A DNA stretch of 64,000 nucleotides from contig CAVTZH010000008.1 in NCBI GenBank assembly GCA_963739175.1, forward strand, positions 62,001-126,000, given 5' to 3'. This DNA is from VAZQ01 sp963739175. Its GTDB lineage: Bacteria; Pseudomonadota; Alphaproteobacteria; Rhizobiales; Xanthobacteraceae. This document shows, one piece after another, positions 36,732 through 47,086 of the stretch. The position numbers and the translations under genes were made by a program. The notes beneath the pieces were generated by a model. That model did no database searches. It saw nothing but the letters and a program-made list of their open reading frames with translations, and was not told the DNA's origin. The stretch's first letter is position 1, and every line of letters begins with the position of its first letter.

Positions 36732-36811
36732 ACCTAACCATGGGGTGAGGCTAGTAGAGCGGCGGCGGTGCTCGCGAAGTGCCGACGCCGCCTGTTGTCA
36801 CACCAGTCGTG

Positions 36812-39571
36812 CTAGGCCGCTGCAATGTCCGGTGCGGCGACGGAGATTCCGGAGTTCATCAGGAACGTTTGCTCGAATTCTGCCGCCGGCATCGGGCGAC
36901 CGAAATAATAGCCCTGCCCTTCTTCGCAGCCCATGCTTCGCAACAACTCGGCTGTCGCATGGTCCTCGATACCTTCGGCAATCACGGACAGTCCCAACAG
37001 CTTTCCGAGGCCGATCGTGGAGCGCACAATTGCTGCGTCGTCGGTGTTCGCCTGCAACTCGCGCACGAAGGACTTGTCGATTTTCAATCGGTCTAGCGGG
37101 TATTTCTTCAAATAGGTCATGCTGGCGTAGCCGGTGCCGAAATCGTCGAAAGCGATGCGCACGCCGAGGTCCTGAAGCCGCCGGAACATCTTCAGCGCGC
37201 CATCATCATCCGCCAGCAGAATATTCTCTGTTACCTCCAGCTCGAGCAGCGACGGCGAGAAGCCGGTGTCCCGGAGGATCGCCTCGACCGTCGCCGGGAG
37301 GTCGCCCGACAGGAGCTGCGATGGCGAGAGATTGACGCCAAGTCGGATATTGTAGCCTTTGCGTTGCCACAAGCGGCCCTGCTTGCATGCAGTTTCCAAG
37401 ACCCAAAGCGCGATCCCTTCGGAAATCGACGAGGCATTTGCGATCGGCATGAAATCGGCCGGCATAACAATGCCACGATCGGGGTGCCGCCAGCGAATAA
37501 GCGCCTCCGCACCGACAAGCTCGCCGGTTTCCAGATCGGCCTGCGGCTGAAAGAAGAGCTCGAACTCGTCGTTCTCCGCACCGCGCTCCAACCCCGCTTC
37601 CAGTGTCAATCGCGATTCAAGCTCGTCTCTGATCTTGCGCTCAAAGAAAACGTATCTGCCGCGTCCCGCGGCTTTTGCCCGATAGAGGGCGAGGTCGGCA
37701 TTGCCGAGGAGCTCTTCTGCCGTCTCGCAATCTCTTGGGTAGGTCGCAACCCCCATACTGATTTTGACCCTCAGCTGACGCATTCCAACGGAAAGCGGCA
37801 GCTCGTGAAACGCCAGGCACGTCCGTTTCGACAGCACAGCCGCCCGGTCCGCCACGTTGGCACCACTGATCACAATAGCGAATTCATCACCGCTCAACCG
37901 AGCGACAAGGCCGGTGTCCTTGACCAGATCGCTCAATCGCTTTGCCACGGAGCAAAGCAGTTGGTCGCCGCAGGCATGACCCAGCGTATCGTTGACCTGC
38001 TTGAACTTGTCGAGGTCCATGATCAGCAATGCAACCTCGCCTTGCTCCGTCTTTGCGCGAGCGAGTTTTGCGCCGAGATGCACGTTCAGTGTGTTCCGGT
38101 TGGCGAGGCCCGTAAGCGTGTCACACTCCGCCAGGTACCGGATTTTTTCAGCCTCCCGTTTCCGGACGGAAATATCCCGCAGCACCGCGCCATATTGGCA
38201 TCCGTCGATTCCTTGCCATTCGGAGAAACAGGCTTCGAGCGGAAATTTCTCGCCGTTCTTCCGAAGCCCCTCAATCTCCATCACCATGCCGCCAGGCGCT
38301 TGAAGTGCATCATGTGGCAGCCCAAGGATCGAACGTGACGTGTCGTTCCCGGCGTCATTGCCGGCAGCGTAGAGCTTGCTGAACGACTGCCCGATGATTT
38401 CCTCGGGCTTGTAGCCGAAAATCGCCGCCGCTCCCGGATTCCAGACTGTGACCAGGCCGTTCTGGTCGGCGCACACCAGACCATCGCCAAGCGACATTGC
38501 AATCCGCTGGAAGCGCCTTTCCGCAATGCCACCCAACAGCTTTCGAAAGTCGATCTCGTCGAGCGCTACGGCGACGAGATAGGCCAATACGGCTGCGTGG
38601 AAGAACGAAGTATCGAGGACGATGGCCAGCTTCGCCTGCAGAAGCATCGCCGCCAGTTCATACGCGACCGCCGATCCGACCAGAGCCGCGACCCGCAGAC
38701 TGGCGGAACAGCGGCCCCAAATCGCGATCATGACAAGCACAAGGATTGCAAGGCCGGCCAGCGTTACGACCGCGGAGGAAGGATGCAGCGCGCGATTCTG
38801 CAGGATTGTCTCGGCGGCCAGCACCTGCAGCATTACGCCCGAAACAATGCGGCCATTCGGTACATAGAATCGGTCGCCGAGCTCGATCGCCGTTCCACCG
38901 ATGATGACTTTTTTGTCCTTAATCAAGCTCAGCGCAGCGGGTCTGCCGAGCCAGACATCCACATAGGAGACTGTCGGAACCGAATTGGCACGAATACTGA
39001 AATCGATCCGGAGCGGCACATCCGTCGTTTCATATCGGCCGGCCAACAGCGCGCCCAGGGATGGCAGAAACTTTCCGTCCATCGTATCCCCAAACGGATA
39101 GCGGCGAACCAGACCGTCCGTCTCGGTCGCGACGTTTACGATCGCGGACCATGCGTGCGTGCTGAATTGCAGTAGCGGACGATTCACATGCAGTGCGCCG
39201 CTTCCCACCAATTGCTTGAATGAGGGAAGAACGACCGATCCACCCGCCCTTTGGAGCGCGTCGACAAAGGCTTGGTCGGAAGCCAGGTTTGACGGCGAAC
39301 TGAAGTCGACATCGAAAGCGATATCGCTTGCTCCGGCGCCTTCCAGCTTGTCGATCATTTGAGCGTGGATCTGACGGGGCCAGGGCCAGACTCCTACGGC
39401 CTCGATTGACGGAGAATCGATCGCCACCAGAACGATGTCGCCGCTGGCCTGACGAGGGAACCAATTGAACCGCAGATCGGTCAACGCATTTTGCAATGCG
39501 TTGTGCATCCCGGTCAGCAGAAATGCCGCCAGAACGCACAAGACCAGGATATGAGGCCGATACTGTTTCAC
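36812..39571 (-). CDS. CHASE2-PAS-GGDEF-EAL membrane protein (cyclic-di-GMP turnover)
   Basis: About 919 residues. An N-terminal helix leads to an extracytoplasmic CHASE2 domain (DIVLVAIDSPSIEAVGVWPWPRQIHAQMIDKL), then a group of membrane helices (about 270-350), a PAS domain (MSLGDGLVCADQNGLVTVWNPGAAAIFGYKPEEIIGQ), a GGDEF domain with RLSGDEF at about 560, and an EAL domain with GAEALIRWRHP near 687. Both catalytic motifs look usable, so it could make and break cyclic-di-GMP. It directly follows a FecR-domain gene on the same strand. The start is uncertain: GTG at 39571 begins the helix, GTG at 39649 is five bases after the fecR stop. Confidence 0.9.
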   Translation of the reverse strand: MKQYRPHILVLCVLAAFLLTGMHNALQNALTDLRFNWFPRQASGDIVLVAIDSPSIEAVGVWPWPRQIHAQMIDKLEGAGASDIAFDVDFSSPSNLASDQAFVDALQRAGGSVVLPSFKQLVGSGALHVNRPLLQFSTHAWSAIVNVATETDGLVRRYPFGDTMDGKFLPSLGALLAGRYETTDVPLRIDFSIRANSVPTVSYVDVWLGRPAALSLIKDKKVIIGGTAIELGDRFYVPNGRIVSGVMLQVLAAETILQNRALHPSSAVVTLAGLAILVLVMIAIWGRCSASLRVAALVGSAVAYELAAMLLQAKLAIVLDTSFFHAAVLAYLVAVALDEIDFRKLLGGIAERRFQRIAMSLGDGLVCADQNGLVTVWNPGAAAIFGYKPEEIIGQSFSKLYAAGNDAGNDTSRSILGLPHDALQAPGGMVMEIEGLRKNGEKFPLEACFSEWQGIDGCQYGAVLRDISVRKREAEKIRYLAECDTLTGLANRNTLNVHLGAKLARAKTEQGEVALLIMDLDKFKQVNDTLGHACGDQLLCSVAKRLSDLVKDTGLVARLSGDEFAIVISGANVADRAAVLSKRTCLAFHELPLSVGMRQLRVKISMGVATYPRDCETAEELLGNADLALYRAKAAGRGRYVFFERKIRDELESRLTLEAGLERGAENDEFELFFQPQADLETGELVGAEALIRWRHPDRGIVMPADFMPIANASSISEGIALWVLETACKQGRLWQRKGYNIRLGVNLSPSQLLSGDLPATVEAILRDTGFSPSLLELEVTENILLADDDGALKMFRRLQDLGVRIAFDDFGTGYASMTYLKKYPLDRLKIDKSFVRELQANTDDAAIVRSTIGLGKLLGLSVIAEGIEDHATAELLRSMGCEEGQGYYFGRPMPAAEFEQTFLMNSGISVAAPDIAAA

Positions 39572-39654
39572 CACTTCCCCGCGCGGCAAATGCCCGCCGT
39601 CTTTTCGGGTAGCGACACCCGTGAGATGCCGCCACCCGCAGACGCCCACATTCG

Positions 39655-40590
39655 TTATTTCTGCTTTTGCTTCTGCCTTCGCCGCTTGGCCGCGACGGCG
39701 ACGGCAATCACAGCCCCGAAGCCAAGCGGAATAGCGATGATCGCCGCTTCACGCTCGTTTGGCATCTGTGCGCCTCCGGCCTTGCCGAAAAGCTTGCGCA
39801 CGTAGTTGACGCCCGCATCCCAGAAATTGTCGTTGGACGCGTTCGCTTCGACCGGCGTTGGGAATGACCGGGCCTCACCACGCGGCGGCACGACAACAAC
39901 CTTCTGTCCCGCCGGCGCCGACAGGTCCTCTGCCGATGCCTGGACCGGCATAACCGACGTTGTGCGCGGCGTTCCTCTCCGAATCGGGCTCAACGTACCG
40001 GGCCCACTCAGCAACAGACCCGCATTTCCGATCGTCCAGACTTTCGCCATCTGTCCGGGCAGCACGAGCGCAGACTGGCCGGACCTGAAATCCGTCACCT
40101 CAACCTGGCCCCTGAGCACGCTCACATAGCTCTCACCTTGGCCGACCGAGACGCGGAACTGCGTGCCCTTCACGACGGCGGCGAGATACGGCGTCTCGAC
40201 CTCGAAATGCTTGCCGCTGCTTTTTTCAACCTCGATGAGAATGGAGCCGGACTGCTGAATGATGGTCGTCGACCCTTGGCCCGTTTGCGCGGGGACACCA
40301 ACAACCGAATTCGGTGCGATCAATATTTTCTCCTGGCCGCGCATCAGGAGAACGCGGCCGTTCCGGCCGGTACGAATACTGTCACCGGGATTCAACACCG
40401 CTTCGCTGGTGAGAGAGACCTGTTGAGCGCCAGACGTGCTGACCCAAACCTCTCCGGATGATTTGCTGACGCGCCATACCGCATCTTCCGCGAGCGCTTG
40501 AGACCCGACACAAGCGATAACGAACATTGCCAGCAGGAACGACGCGCAGACCGCTCTTAGAGCGTCACACATGGCGAGCCTCATGTTCAA
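39655..40590 (-). CDS. Exported FecR-domain protein
   Basis: A 311-residue protein with a signal sequence (ending QALAE), then a FecR-like beta domain (about 40-170: VWRVSKSSGEVWVSTSG, LNPGDSIRTGRNGRVLLMRGQEKILIAPNS, TPYLAAVVKGTQFRVSV). Near the C-terminus is a hydrophobic helix (IIAIPLGFGAVIAVAVAA) followed by a basic tail, so the protein is probably anchored in the inner membrane. FecR+CHASE2 cyclase pairs recur in proteobacteria; the periplasmic FecR domain may feed a signal to the CHASE2 sensor. Confidence 0.87.
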   Translation of the reverse strand: MNMRLAMCDALRAVCASFLLAMFVIACVGSQALAEDAVWRVSKSSGEVWVSTSGAQQVSLTSEAVLNPGDSIRTGRNGRVLLMRGQEKILIAPNSVVGVPAQTGQGSTTIIQQSGSILIEVEKSSGKHFEVETPYLAAVVKGTQFRVSVGQGESYVSVLRGQVEVTDFRSGQSALVLPGQMAKVWTIGNAGLLLSGPGTLSPIRRGTPRTTSVMPVQASAEDLSAPAGQKVVVVPPRGEARSFPTPVEANASNDNFWDAGVNYVRKLFGKAGGAQMPNEREAAIIAIPLGFGAVIAVAVAAKRRRQKQKQK

Positions 40591-40733
40591 TGACTACGAC
40601 TTGAAAGCAGACCTGAAACCTGAGGCGCCAAGTTAGCTAAAGTTGTTTCAAAGTCCGTTGATGGAACCTGGCCCAATCCGGCCGAGGCGTTGACACAAAA
40701 TCAACCATAGGGGGCCGGCGACGCCAGCCCGCG

Positions 40734-41759
40734 CTAGACCGGTGGAGACTGCTCGGATCGTTGCCGGATCGCGTTCGTCACCATCTGCGTGATCTTGGGC
40801 ACTTCGTCGTCCCGGAACGGGATCGGCCGGCACATGTCCATCACGATCACGCCCAGCCGTCCCATGCGGTAGGACGCGTAGAAGGCGTCGGCCGCGGTGG
40901 TGGCGAGGCGTTCCGCCATCGCGCCGCCGAGCTGCTGCGCGATCGAGGTCGAGGCGATGTCGATGACGCCGAGCTTGCCGGCCTCGACCACCAGCCGCCG
41001 CAACAAGTGGACGGTCGCCGCCGTGGTCGGACGGTGCCCGTAAGTGGCGGCGATCCGGCGCACCATGCGCACGCCGACCGCCAGGAAGAACAGCGCGTCG
41101 CTCAGCGCGGTCGGGCTGATCGCCGTGATGCCGAAGGCGCGCACCACCGCCGCGCGGACGTGTTCTTCGGCGCGCGCGTCGAGCGGCTTCATCACGGTGT
41201 TCGAGAGGATCTCGACCTGCTGCGCGACGTTGTGATGCGGCTGCACCTGCCGCTGGAACACTTCGATCGCGGCCTGGGTCTCGCGCTCGCGCGGGATAAC
41301 CGCCAGGATGTCGGCGATCGTCTGGCGCGCCTCATGCGGGGTGACGATGTCGCGATCGAAACGTTCGCGGATGCTTTCGACATTGCGCAGCTGCCAGAGG
41401 CTCGTGACCTCGCGGGCGATGATCGTGCCGGCACCGGCGACGGCGGCCACCACCGCAGTGGCGGCGATCGTGCCGAGCATGGTCGAACGCTCGAACGCGG
41501 CCGCGATCCACCAATAGGCATCGACGATGAACCAGCCGGTGATGCCGACGCCGAGCGCGGCGAGGGCGAACGAACGCACGCGGCTCTTGGGCGGCGCCGG
41601 CACCGGCAGCGCTTTCGGCCGCGGCTGCACCGCGACGATGCGGTCCGTGCGCTCGGACGAGAAGACCAGCGGCGTGCCGGGCGCCGGCGCGCTGGACGAC
41701 GTCGCGGTGGGCGTCTGTTCGCGTTCGAACACCTGTGGCTTGAGGGACTCAGCGGTCAT
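40734..41759 (-). CDS. ycjF: YcjF family membrane protein (TIGR01620, DUF697)
   Basis: A 341-residue protein with a disordered N-terminus, two membrane helices at about 75-95 and 105-125 (FALAALGVGITGWFIVDAYWW and TIAATAVVAAVAGAGTII), and a C-terminal DUF697-like domain (ISPTALSDALFFLAVGVRMVRRIAATYGHRP). The ATG at 41759 overlaps the ycjX stop (ATGA). The ycjX-ycjF pair is widely conserved and stress-associated in enterobacteria; the biochemical role is unresolved. Confidence 0.88.
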   Translation of the reverse strand: MTAESLKPQVFEREQTPTATSSSAPAPGTPLVFSSERTDRIVAVQPRPKALPVPAPPKSRVRSFALAALGVGITGWFIVDAYWWIAAAFERSTMLGTIAATAVVAAVAGAGTIIAREVTSLWQLRNVESIRERFDRDIVTPHEARQTIADILAVIPRERETQAAIEVFQRQVQPHHNVAQQVEILSNTVMKPLDARAEEHVRAAVVRAFGITAISPTALSDALFFLAVGVRMVRRIAATYGHRPTTAATVHLLRRLVVEAGKLGVIDIASTSIAQQLGGAMAERLATTAADAFYASYRMGRLGVIVMDMCRPIPFRDDEVPKITQMVTNAIRQRSEQSPPV

Positions 41760-43205
41760 CGCAACCGATCTCCCACCAGGAATTCCAGGGCACGATCGAG
41801 GTTGATGTGAGGCACGCCATCGACCGGCGACGGATTGATCTCGGGCGGCTCGAACACCGGCACGTTGAGGAACGGCGCGTTCCAGGTATCCGGCCGCGGC
41901 GGCCGGATCGGAACGGTACCAACGAAGAAGTTCGAATGCTTGCCGCCGCCGACCGGACGGCCGTAGACGACTTGCACGCGCTGACCGCCGATCTCCTGCG
42001 TATCCTCGACGGTCGAGATCACGGAAGCGACCGGCATCACGTCGAAGCGTGCGCTGCTGCTCTTCACCTCGCTGGCGGGGAACGCCGCCATGTTGCGCAG
42101 CAGCTCCGCCAGGTGGTCGCGCGACACATCGGGCACGTGATCGGCCTTGGTGGCGGCGAACAGCACCTTGTCGATATGCTGTCCCCGGATCAGTTTCGAG
42201 AACAGGTAGCCGGAGCCGTAGCGGAAGCTTTGCAGGATCGCTTCGAGCGCGAGCCGCTGATCCTCGAACGCATCGCGGCCGGCGAGCAGCGCGCGCAAGA
42301 CGTCGACCAGGACGATCTGGCGCGAGAACCAGCGGAAGTGATCCTCGTAGAAGCGGCCGACCACCTCGCGCTTGTAGACGTCGTAGCGCCCCTGCATCAG
42401 CGCGCCGAGGGTGTTCGGCGCGAAGATCGCGTTGTCGGGCACGTCGAGCGGCGCGAACCAGAGAAACGGCGCATCGGCGAGATTGCCCGGACACAGGAAC
42501 CGCCCTGGCTGGAGCAGGCTGAGGCCGTGGGCATCGCGCGCCCGAACGAGGAAGGCGCGGTAGAGATCGTGCGCCTGCTTCGCGGTCTCCTCGCTCGCGG
42601 TCTCGCCGTGACTATGCTGTCCGATGAAGCTGAGGAATTCGGCAGCCCGCCTCGGCGCGCACGCCGCGCCGGTCGAGCCGCAACGTCGCGCGCGACCACT
42701 CCGCGTAGGACTGCCCGAGCAGCGGCAGATCGAGCAGCCACTCGCCGGGATAGTCCACGATGCGCAGCGTGATCGTCGCCGGGTTGCCGCTGATCTCGCT
42801 GAGCAGCTTTCCGGGCGTGTTCGACGGGATGAACCGGATCTCGATGCCGATCTCGCGCAGGTCGTCGGTGCCCGCCGGCCATGACGGCGCGCCGGCCGCC
42901 ATCGCCTCGATGTTCTCGTGATAGCGGAAGCGCGGCAGCCGCCCGGCGCCGGCGCTTTCCAGCCGCGTGCCCAGGAGCCGCCCGTTGCCGGCCACGCTCA
43001 GCAGCGGCATGCGGTTGGGATTGTGGGCCGCACTCAGGAGATTGTGGACCAGACTGGTGATGAACACCGTCTTGCCGGAGCGGCTCAGCCCCGTCACCGC
43101 GAGGTTGACGGTCGAGCCCTCCGCCATATCGGCGATATTCGCCGCTTCCGAGAGCCATGCCGACGCCTTGGCGAGATAGGGGGCGTACCAGGGGGCGGTG
43201 GTCAT
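41756..43205 (-). pseudogene. ycjX: YcjX family GTPase-like protein (DUF463), one-base frameshift
   Basis: The start has a P-loop GLSRSGKT (39-46) and FITSLVHNLLSAAHNPNRMPLL, IVDYPGEWLLDLPLLGQSYAEWS, typical of YcjX. At a CCC run (42646-42648; GGG on the coding strand) the frame changes. After removing one base, RAEAAAEFLSFIGQHSHGETASEETAKQAHDLYRAFL continues without interruption to the normal C-terminus LEFLVGDRLR. The corrected product is 482 residues. It is followed by ycjF with a four-base overlap. The intact sequence on both sides favours an assembly error. Confidence 0.87.
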
Positions 43206-43369
43206 GGGGTACGGTCTCGCAAGGGTTGCTGCCGCGCCAATATTGGCGTTCGCGCGCCAAATGGAAGGCCGCTTCCATTAATTCGCGTCAAATGCCCGAA
43301 TTTACGCAGAATCTGCGTGGCTTCGCGGAAAACTCTGGCATTATACCGCCTGTAGCTGGGTGTTGTGTG

Positions 43370-43879
43370 ATGTTGGATCGCGTCGATTTCGAGCCGCTGT
43401 TCTTCGCGCCGTTCGTCTCCTCGGTGATGACCGTCGAGAAGGACTGGATCGACTACAACGGCCATCTCAACATGGCCTATTACAACGTGCTGTTCGACCG
43501 CGCCGTCGACGAGGCGTTCGAGCTGATCGGCTGCGGCATCGACTACGTGAAGAGCCGCAAGCACTCCTGCTTCACCGCCGAGGTGCATGTGCGCTTCCTG
43601 CGCGAGCTGCACGCCGGCGATCCGGTGCGGGTCACATTCCAGCTGCTCGATTTCGACGCCAAGCGCATGCACTACTTCGAGCAGCTGTTCCACGCCAAGG
43701 AAGGCTGGGTCTCCGCGACGTCGGAGAACATGTCGCTCCACGTGGATATGGCGGCGGGCAAGACCGCGCCGTTCCCGTCCGAGGTGGCGACCTGCCTGGC
43801 GCGCATGAAGCAGGCGCACGTCAAGCTCCCGGTTCCCGAGGCTGTGGGGCGCAAAATCGCCATGCCGGCAAAGGGTTGA
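43370..43879 (+). CDS. Hotdog-fold acyl-CoA thioesterase-like protein
   Basis: A 169-residue single hotdog-domain protein. WIDYNGHLNMAYYNVLFDRAVDEAF is the 4-hydroxybenzoyl-CoA / FadM thioesterase motif, with the catalytic Asp/Asn-GH pattern, followed by HSCFTAEVHVRFLRELHAGDPVRV. Homologues hydrolyse acyl-CoA esters; the substrate is not predictable. It is divergent from ycjX with a 160-base gap. ATG at 43370 (or the adjacent GTG) fits the family start; there is an open frame further upstream without homologous features. Confidence 0.86.
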   Translation: MLDRVDFEPLFFAPFVSSVMTVEKDWIDYNGHLNMAYYNVLFDRAVDEAFELIGCGIDYVKSRKHSCFTAEVHVRFLRELHAGDPVRVTFQLLDFDAKRMHYFEQLFHAKEGWVSATSENMSLHVDMAAGKTAPFPSEVATCLARMKQAHVKLPVPEAVGRKIAMPAKG

Positions 43880-44799
43880 CCCCTCGCCTTCGAGGGTTAC
43901 GAATCCCATCTAAGGAAGCGAAGATTCGCGTTCTGGCGTGCGCGGGCGCGCGCCCTCTTTAATTCGGAAAAGTGATGGCTGAGCCGGACGATTTCCCGCG
44001 CGATGACAACACGTTGCCGCCCTATCCTCAACCGGGCGGGATTGCCGCGCGCGCGATGGCGAACCGCGCACAGCCGGATTACCTGAACGATCTCAACCCG
44101 GAACAGCGCGAAGCGGTGGTGACGCTGGATGGTCCGGTGCTGGTGCTCGCGGGCGCCGGTACCGGCAAGACGCGCGTGCTCACCACGCGCATCGCCCACA
44201 TCCTGGCGACCGGCCGCGCCCGCCCGGCCGAGATCCTCTCGGTCACCTTCACCAACAAGGCGGCGCGCGAGATGAAGGAGCGCGTCGGCCGCATGGTCGG
44301 CCAGATCGTCGAGGGGATGCCGTGGCTCGGCACCTTCCATTCCATCGGTGTGAAAATCCTGCGCCGGCATGCCGAGCTGGTGGGCTTGAAGCAAAACTTC
44401 ACCATCCTCGACACCGACGACCAGATCCGGCTGATGAAGCAGCTGATCGCGGTTGAGAATCTGGATGAGAAGCGCTGGCCCGGCCGCGTGCTGGCGCAGC
44501 TCATCGACAGCTGGAAGAACCGCGGGCTGACGCCCGAGCAGGTGCCCGCCGGCGAAGGCGCGAGCTTCGGCGGCGGCAAGGGCAAGAAGCTCTACACCGC
44601 GTATCAGGAGCGGCTGAAGACGCTCAACGCGGCGGACTTCGGCGACCTGCTGCTCGAATGCATCCGCCTGTTCCGGACGCATCCGGAGGTGCTGCGGCAG
44701 TATCAGAACCGCTTCCGCTACATTCTGGTGGACGAGTATCAGGATACGAACGTGGCGCAGTATCTCTGGCTGCGGCTGCTGGGGCAGTCGCAGCCACGC

Positions 44800-44985
44800 G
44801 CCGACGCTGCTGTGTCTCCGGCGGTGCCGCGGCGTCACCTCTCCCGGGCTTCGGGAGAGGTCGACGCGCAAGCGCATCGGGTGAGCGGACTTCAGGAGCC
44901 CCGCATCGAAGATGCCGCTCACCGCCCACCGCTCTCTCCGTGAGGCCCGGGGAGAGGACCGCGCATCGCGGCTCCGGCGCCGTCC
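44800..44985 (+). repeat. Palindrome-bearing insert inside uvrD
   Basis: Between the codons for LWLRLLGQ and HQKNICCVGDDDQS lies extra sequence with no helicase counterpart. It has a hairpin CCTCTCCCG / CGGGAGAGG (44838-44846, 44852-44860), a region in which GGGTGAGCGG and CCGCTCACC pair, and a CTCTCTCC / GGGGAGAG stem near its right end. Its composition resembles the dispersed intergenic palindromes of Bradyrhizobium-type genomes. It adds a multiple of three bases but carries an in-frame TGA. Confidence 0.7.
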
Positions 44986-46469
44986 ACAAAGCTCCACCAG
45001 AAAAACATCTGCTGCGTCGGCGACGACGACCAGTCGATCTACGGCTGGCGCGGCGCCGAGGTCGACAACATCCTGCGCTTCGACCACGATTTCCCCGGCG
45101 CCAAGGTCATCCGCCTGGAGCGCAACTACCGCACCACCGCCCACATCCTCGCCGCCGCCTCGCATCTGATCGCGCACAACGAGGGCCGCCTCGGCAAGAC
45201 GCTGCGCACCGAGGACGTGCCCGGCGAGAAGGTGCAGGTCACCTCCTGCTGGGACTCCGAGGAAGAAGCCCGCGCGATCGGCGAGGAGATCGAGCAGCTG
45301 CAGCGCAATGACGGCACCGGCGAGCCGCACAATCTCGACGAGATCGCGATCCTGGTGCGCGCCTCGTTCCAGATGCGCGAGTTCGAGGATCGCTTCGTCA
45401 CGCTCGGCCTGCCCTATCGCGTGATCGGCGGGCCGCGGTTCTACGAGCGCATGGAGATCCGCGACGCCCTCGCCTATCTGCGGCTCGTCGCACAGCCCGC
45501 CGACGATCTCGCCTTCGAGCGCATCGTCAATGTGCCCAAGCGCGGGCTCGGCGACGCCACGCTCAACACCCTGCACAACCACGCCCGCAAGCGGCGCATC
45601 CCGCTTGATGGAGGCGACGCGCGCCATCGTCGAGACCGACGAGATGAAGCCGCGCCCGCGCAATGCGCTGCGCGAGCTGGTCGCGAGCTTCGACCGCTGG
45701 CGCGCCATGAAGGACGCGACGCCGCACGGCGAGCTGGCGCAGATCGTGCTCGATGAATCCGGGTACACGGAAATGTGGCAGAAGGACCGCTCCGCCGACG
45801 CCGCCGGCCGCCTCGAAAACCTCAAGGAGCTGGTGCGCTCGATGGAGGAGTTCGAGAACCTCGCCGGCTTCCTCGAGCACATCTCGCTGGTGATGGACGC
45901 CGACAAGAGCGAGTCGGGCGAAGCGGTCTCGATCATGACCATGCATTCCGCCAAGGGGCTCGAATTCGACACCGTGTTCCTGCCCGGCTGGGAGGAAGGC
46001 CTGTTCCCGAGCCAGCGCACGCTCGACGACCAGGGCCGCGTCGGCCTCGAGGAAGAGCGCCGCCTTGCGCATGTCGGGCATCACGCGCGCGCGCCGCCGC
46101 GCGCAACATCTATTTCGCCGCCAACCGGCGCATGCACGGGCTGTGGTCGTCGAACATCCCTTCTCGTTTTCTCGACGAATTGCCGGAGGGCAATGTCGAG
46201 GTGCAGGAGGCGAAGGGCGGCTTCGCCTCCGGCATGAGCGCCTATGGCAACGCCGGCGGCTCGCGCTTCGACGAGATGACGCATTTCGGCTCCGGCTATT
46301 CGACGCCGGGCTGGCAGCGCGCGAAGCGACGCGGCGGATTTGGTGGCCGCAGTTTCGAGGAAGAAGACGCGTCGCAGGATTACGAGGCTTACGACAGCAC
46401 GGACATGGGCGCGCGCTCATCGCGCGGCTCAAGCGCAGGCCGTGGCCCAGCAACGGCCGGGTCCCCTCC

Positions 46470-46560
46470 CCCCAAATCTTCATTTTCCCCTCCCCCGCGT
46501 GCGGGGGAGGGTCAGGGTGGGGGGACGCGGCGGCCGCCCCTTCGGCCGCGATGCCGCCCG
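46470..46560 (+). repeat. GC-rich palindrome inside the 3' part of uvrD
   Basis: CCCTCCCCCGC and GCGGGGGAGGG form a perfect stem with a 1-3 base loop near 46488-46511, followed by a G-rich stretch and a second hairpin CGGCCG / CGGCCG. This kind of stem is frequent between genes in related bacteria. Here it splits the non-conserved linker of the helicase from its conserved C-terminal tail and accompanies a change of frame. Confidence 0.7.
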
Positions 46561-46877
46561 CCGCCGCGGCCCGCTCACCATCGAAGGCGAGCTCGTCGCC
46601 AAATCCACCGGCACCGTCTCCGCCTTCACGATCGGCGACCGCGTGTTTCACCAGAAATTCGGCAACGGCAACGTCGTGAATATCGACGGCAACAAGCTGA
46701 CGATTCAGTTCGACAAGGCCGGCGAGAAGCGCGTGGTGGATAGTTTTGTGGAGAGGGTGTGAAATAAGCCACTGAATGGCTATACGAAAAGTCGGTCGGA
46801 GATTTTCAGACGTCCCGCACTTAACGGAGTTGCAGCCCCCTTAACTTTGGCACAAATTCGCTTTGAGGAGCGGGACT

Positions 46878-47072
46878 ATGCTCCGCGACAGCCGTGATAT
46901 AATAGCCCGGCTTCGGCAGGATGGCTACGAACTGATCACGACCCGCGGTTCGCATCACAAATTCGTTCATCCCGTGACACGCCGCCAAGTGATCGTGCCG
47001 CATCCGAAGCGCGACTTGCCGAGAGGCACTGTCGGCAGCATCTATAGGCAGGCGGGCTGGCCGAAGGACTGA
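46878..47072 (+). CDS. hicA: HicA-type toxin (mRNA interferase)
   Basis: A 64-residue protein with the HicA double-stranded RNA-binding-like fold: SRDIIARLRQDGYELITTRGSHHKFVHPVTRRQVIVPHPKRDLPRGTVGSIYRQAGW. The His in GSHHKF is the catalytic position of the family. The ATG at 46878 has GAGGAG seven bases upstream. It precedes hicB by 14 bases. HicA cleaves mRNA when not bound by HicB. Confidence 0.92.
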   Translation: MLRDSRDIIARLRQDGYELITTRGSHHKFVHPVTRRQVIVPHPKRDLPRGTVGSIYRQAGWPKD

Positions 47073-47086
47073 AAGCGGAGAACGCG

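Larger units (their letters stand above)
43975..46762 (+). pseudogene. uvrD: UvrD/PcrA-type DNA helicase, interrupted by repeats, a stop codon and several frameshifts
   Basis: All superfamily 1A motifs are present but in different frames: AGAGTGKTRVL (Walker A), VTFTNKAAREMKERV, LVDEYQDTNVAQY (motif II), GDDDQSIYGWRGAE (III), LERNYRTT (IV), TMHSAKGLEFDTVFLPGWEEGLFPS (V) and LEEERRLAHVG (VI). A repeat-bearing insert of about 190 bases (44800-44985) separates motifs II and III; it preserves frame but contains TGA at 44941. One-base insertions are inferred at about 45603, 46076 and 46105, and another shift around a second palindrome near 46500 precedes the conserved tail FHQKFGNGNVVNIDGNKLTIQFD. 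As read the gene cannot give a full helicase, which acts in mismatch and nucleotide excision repair. Confidence 0.88.
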
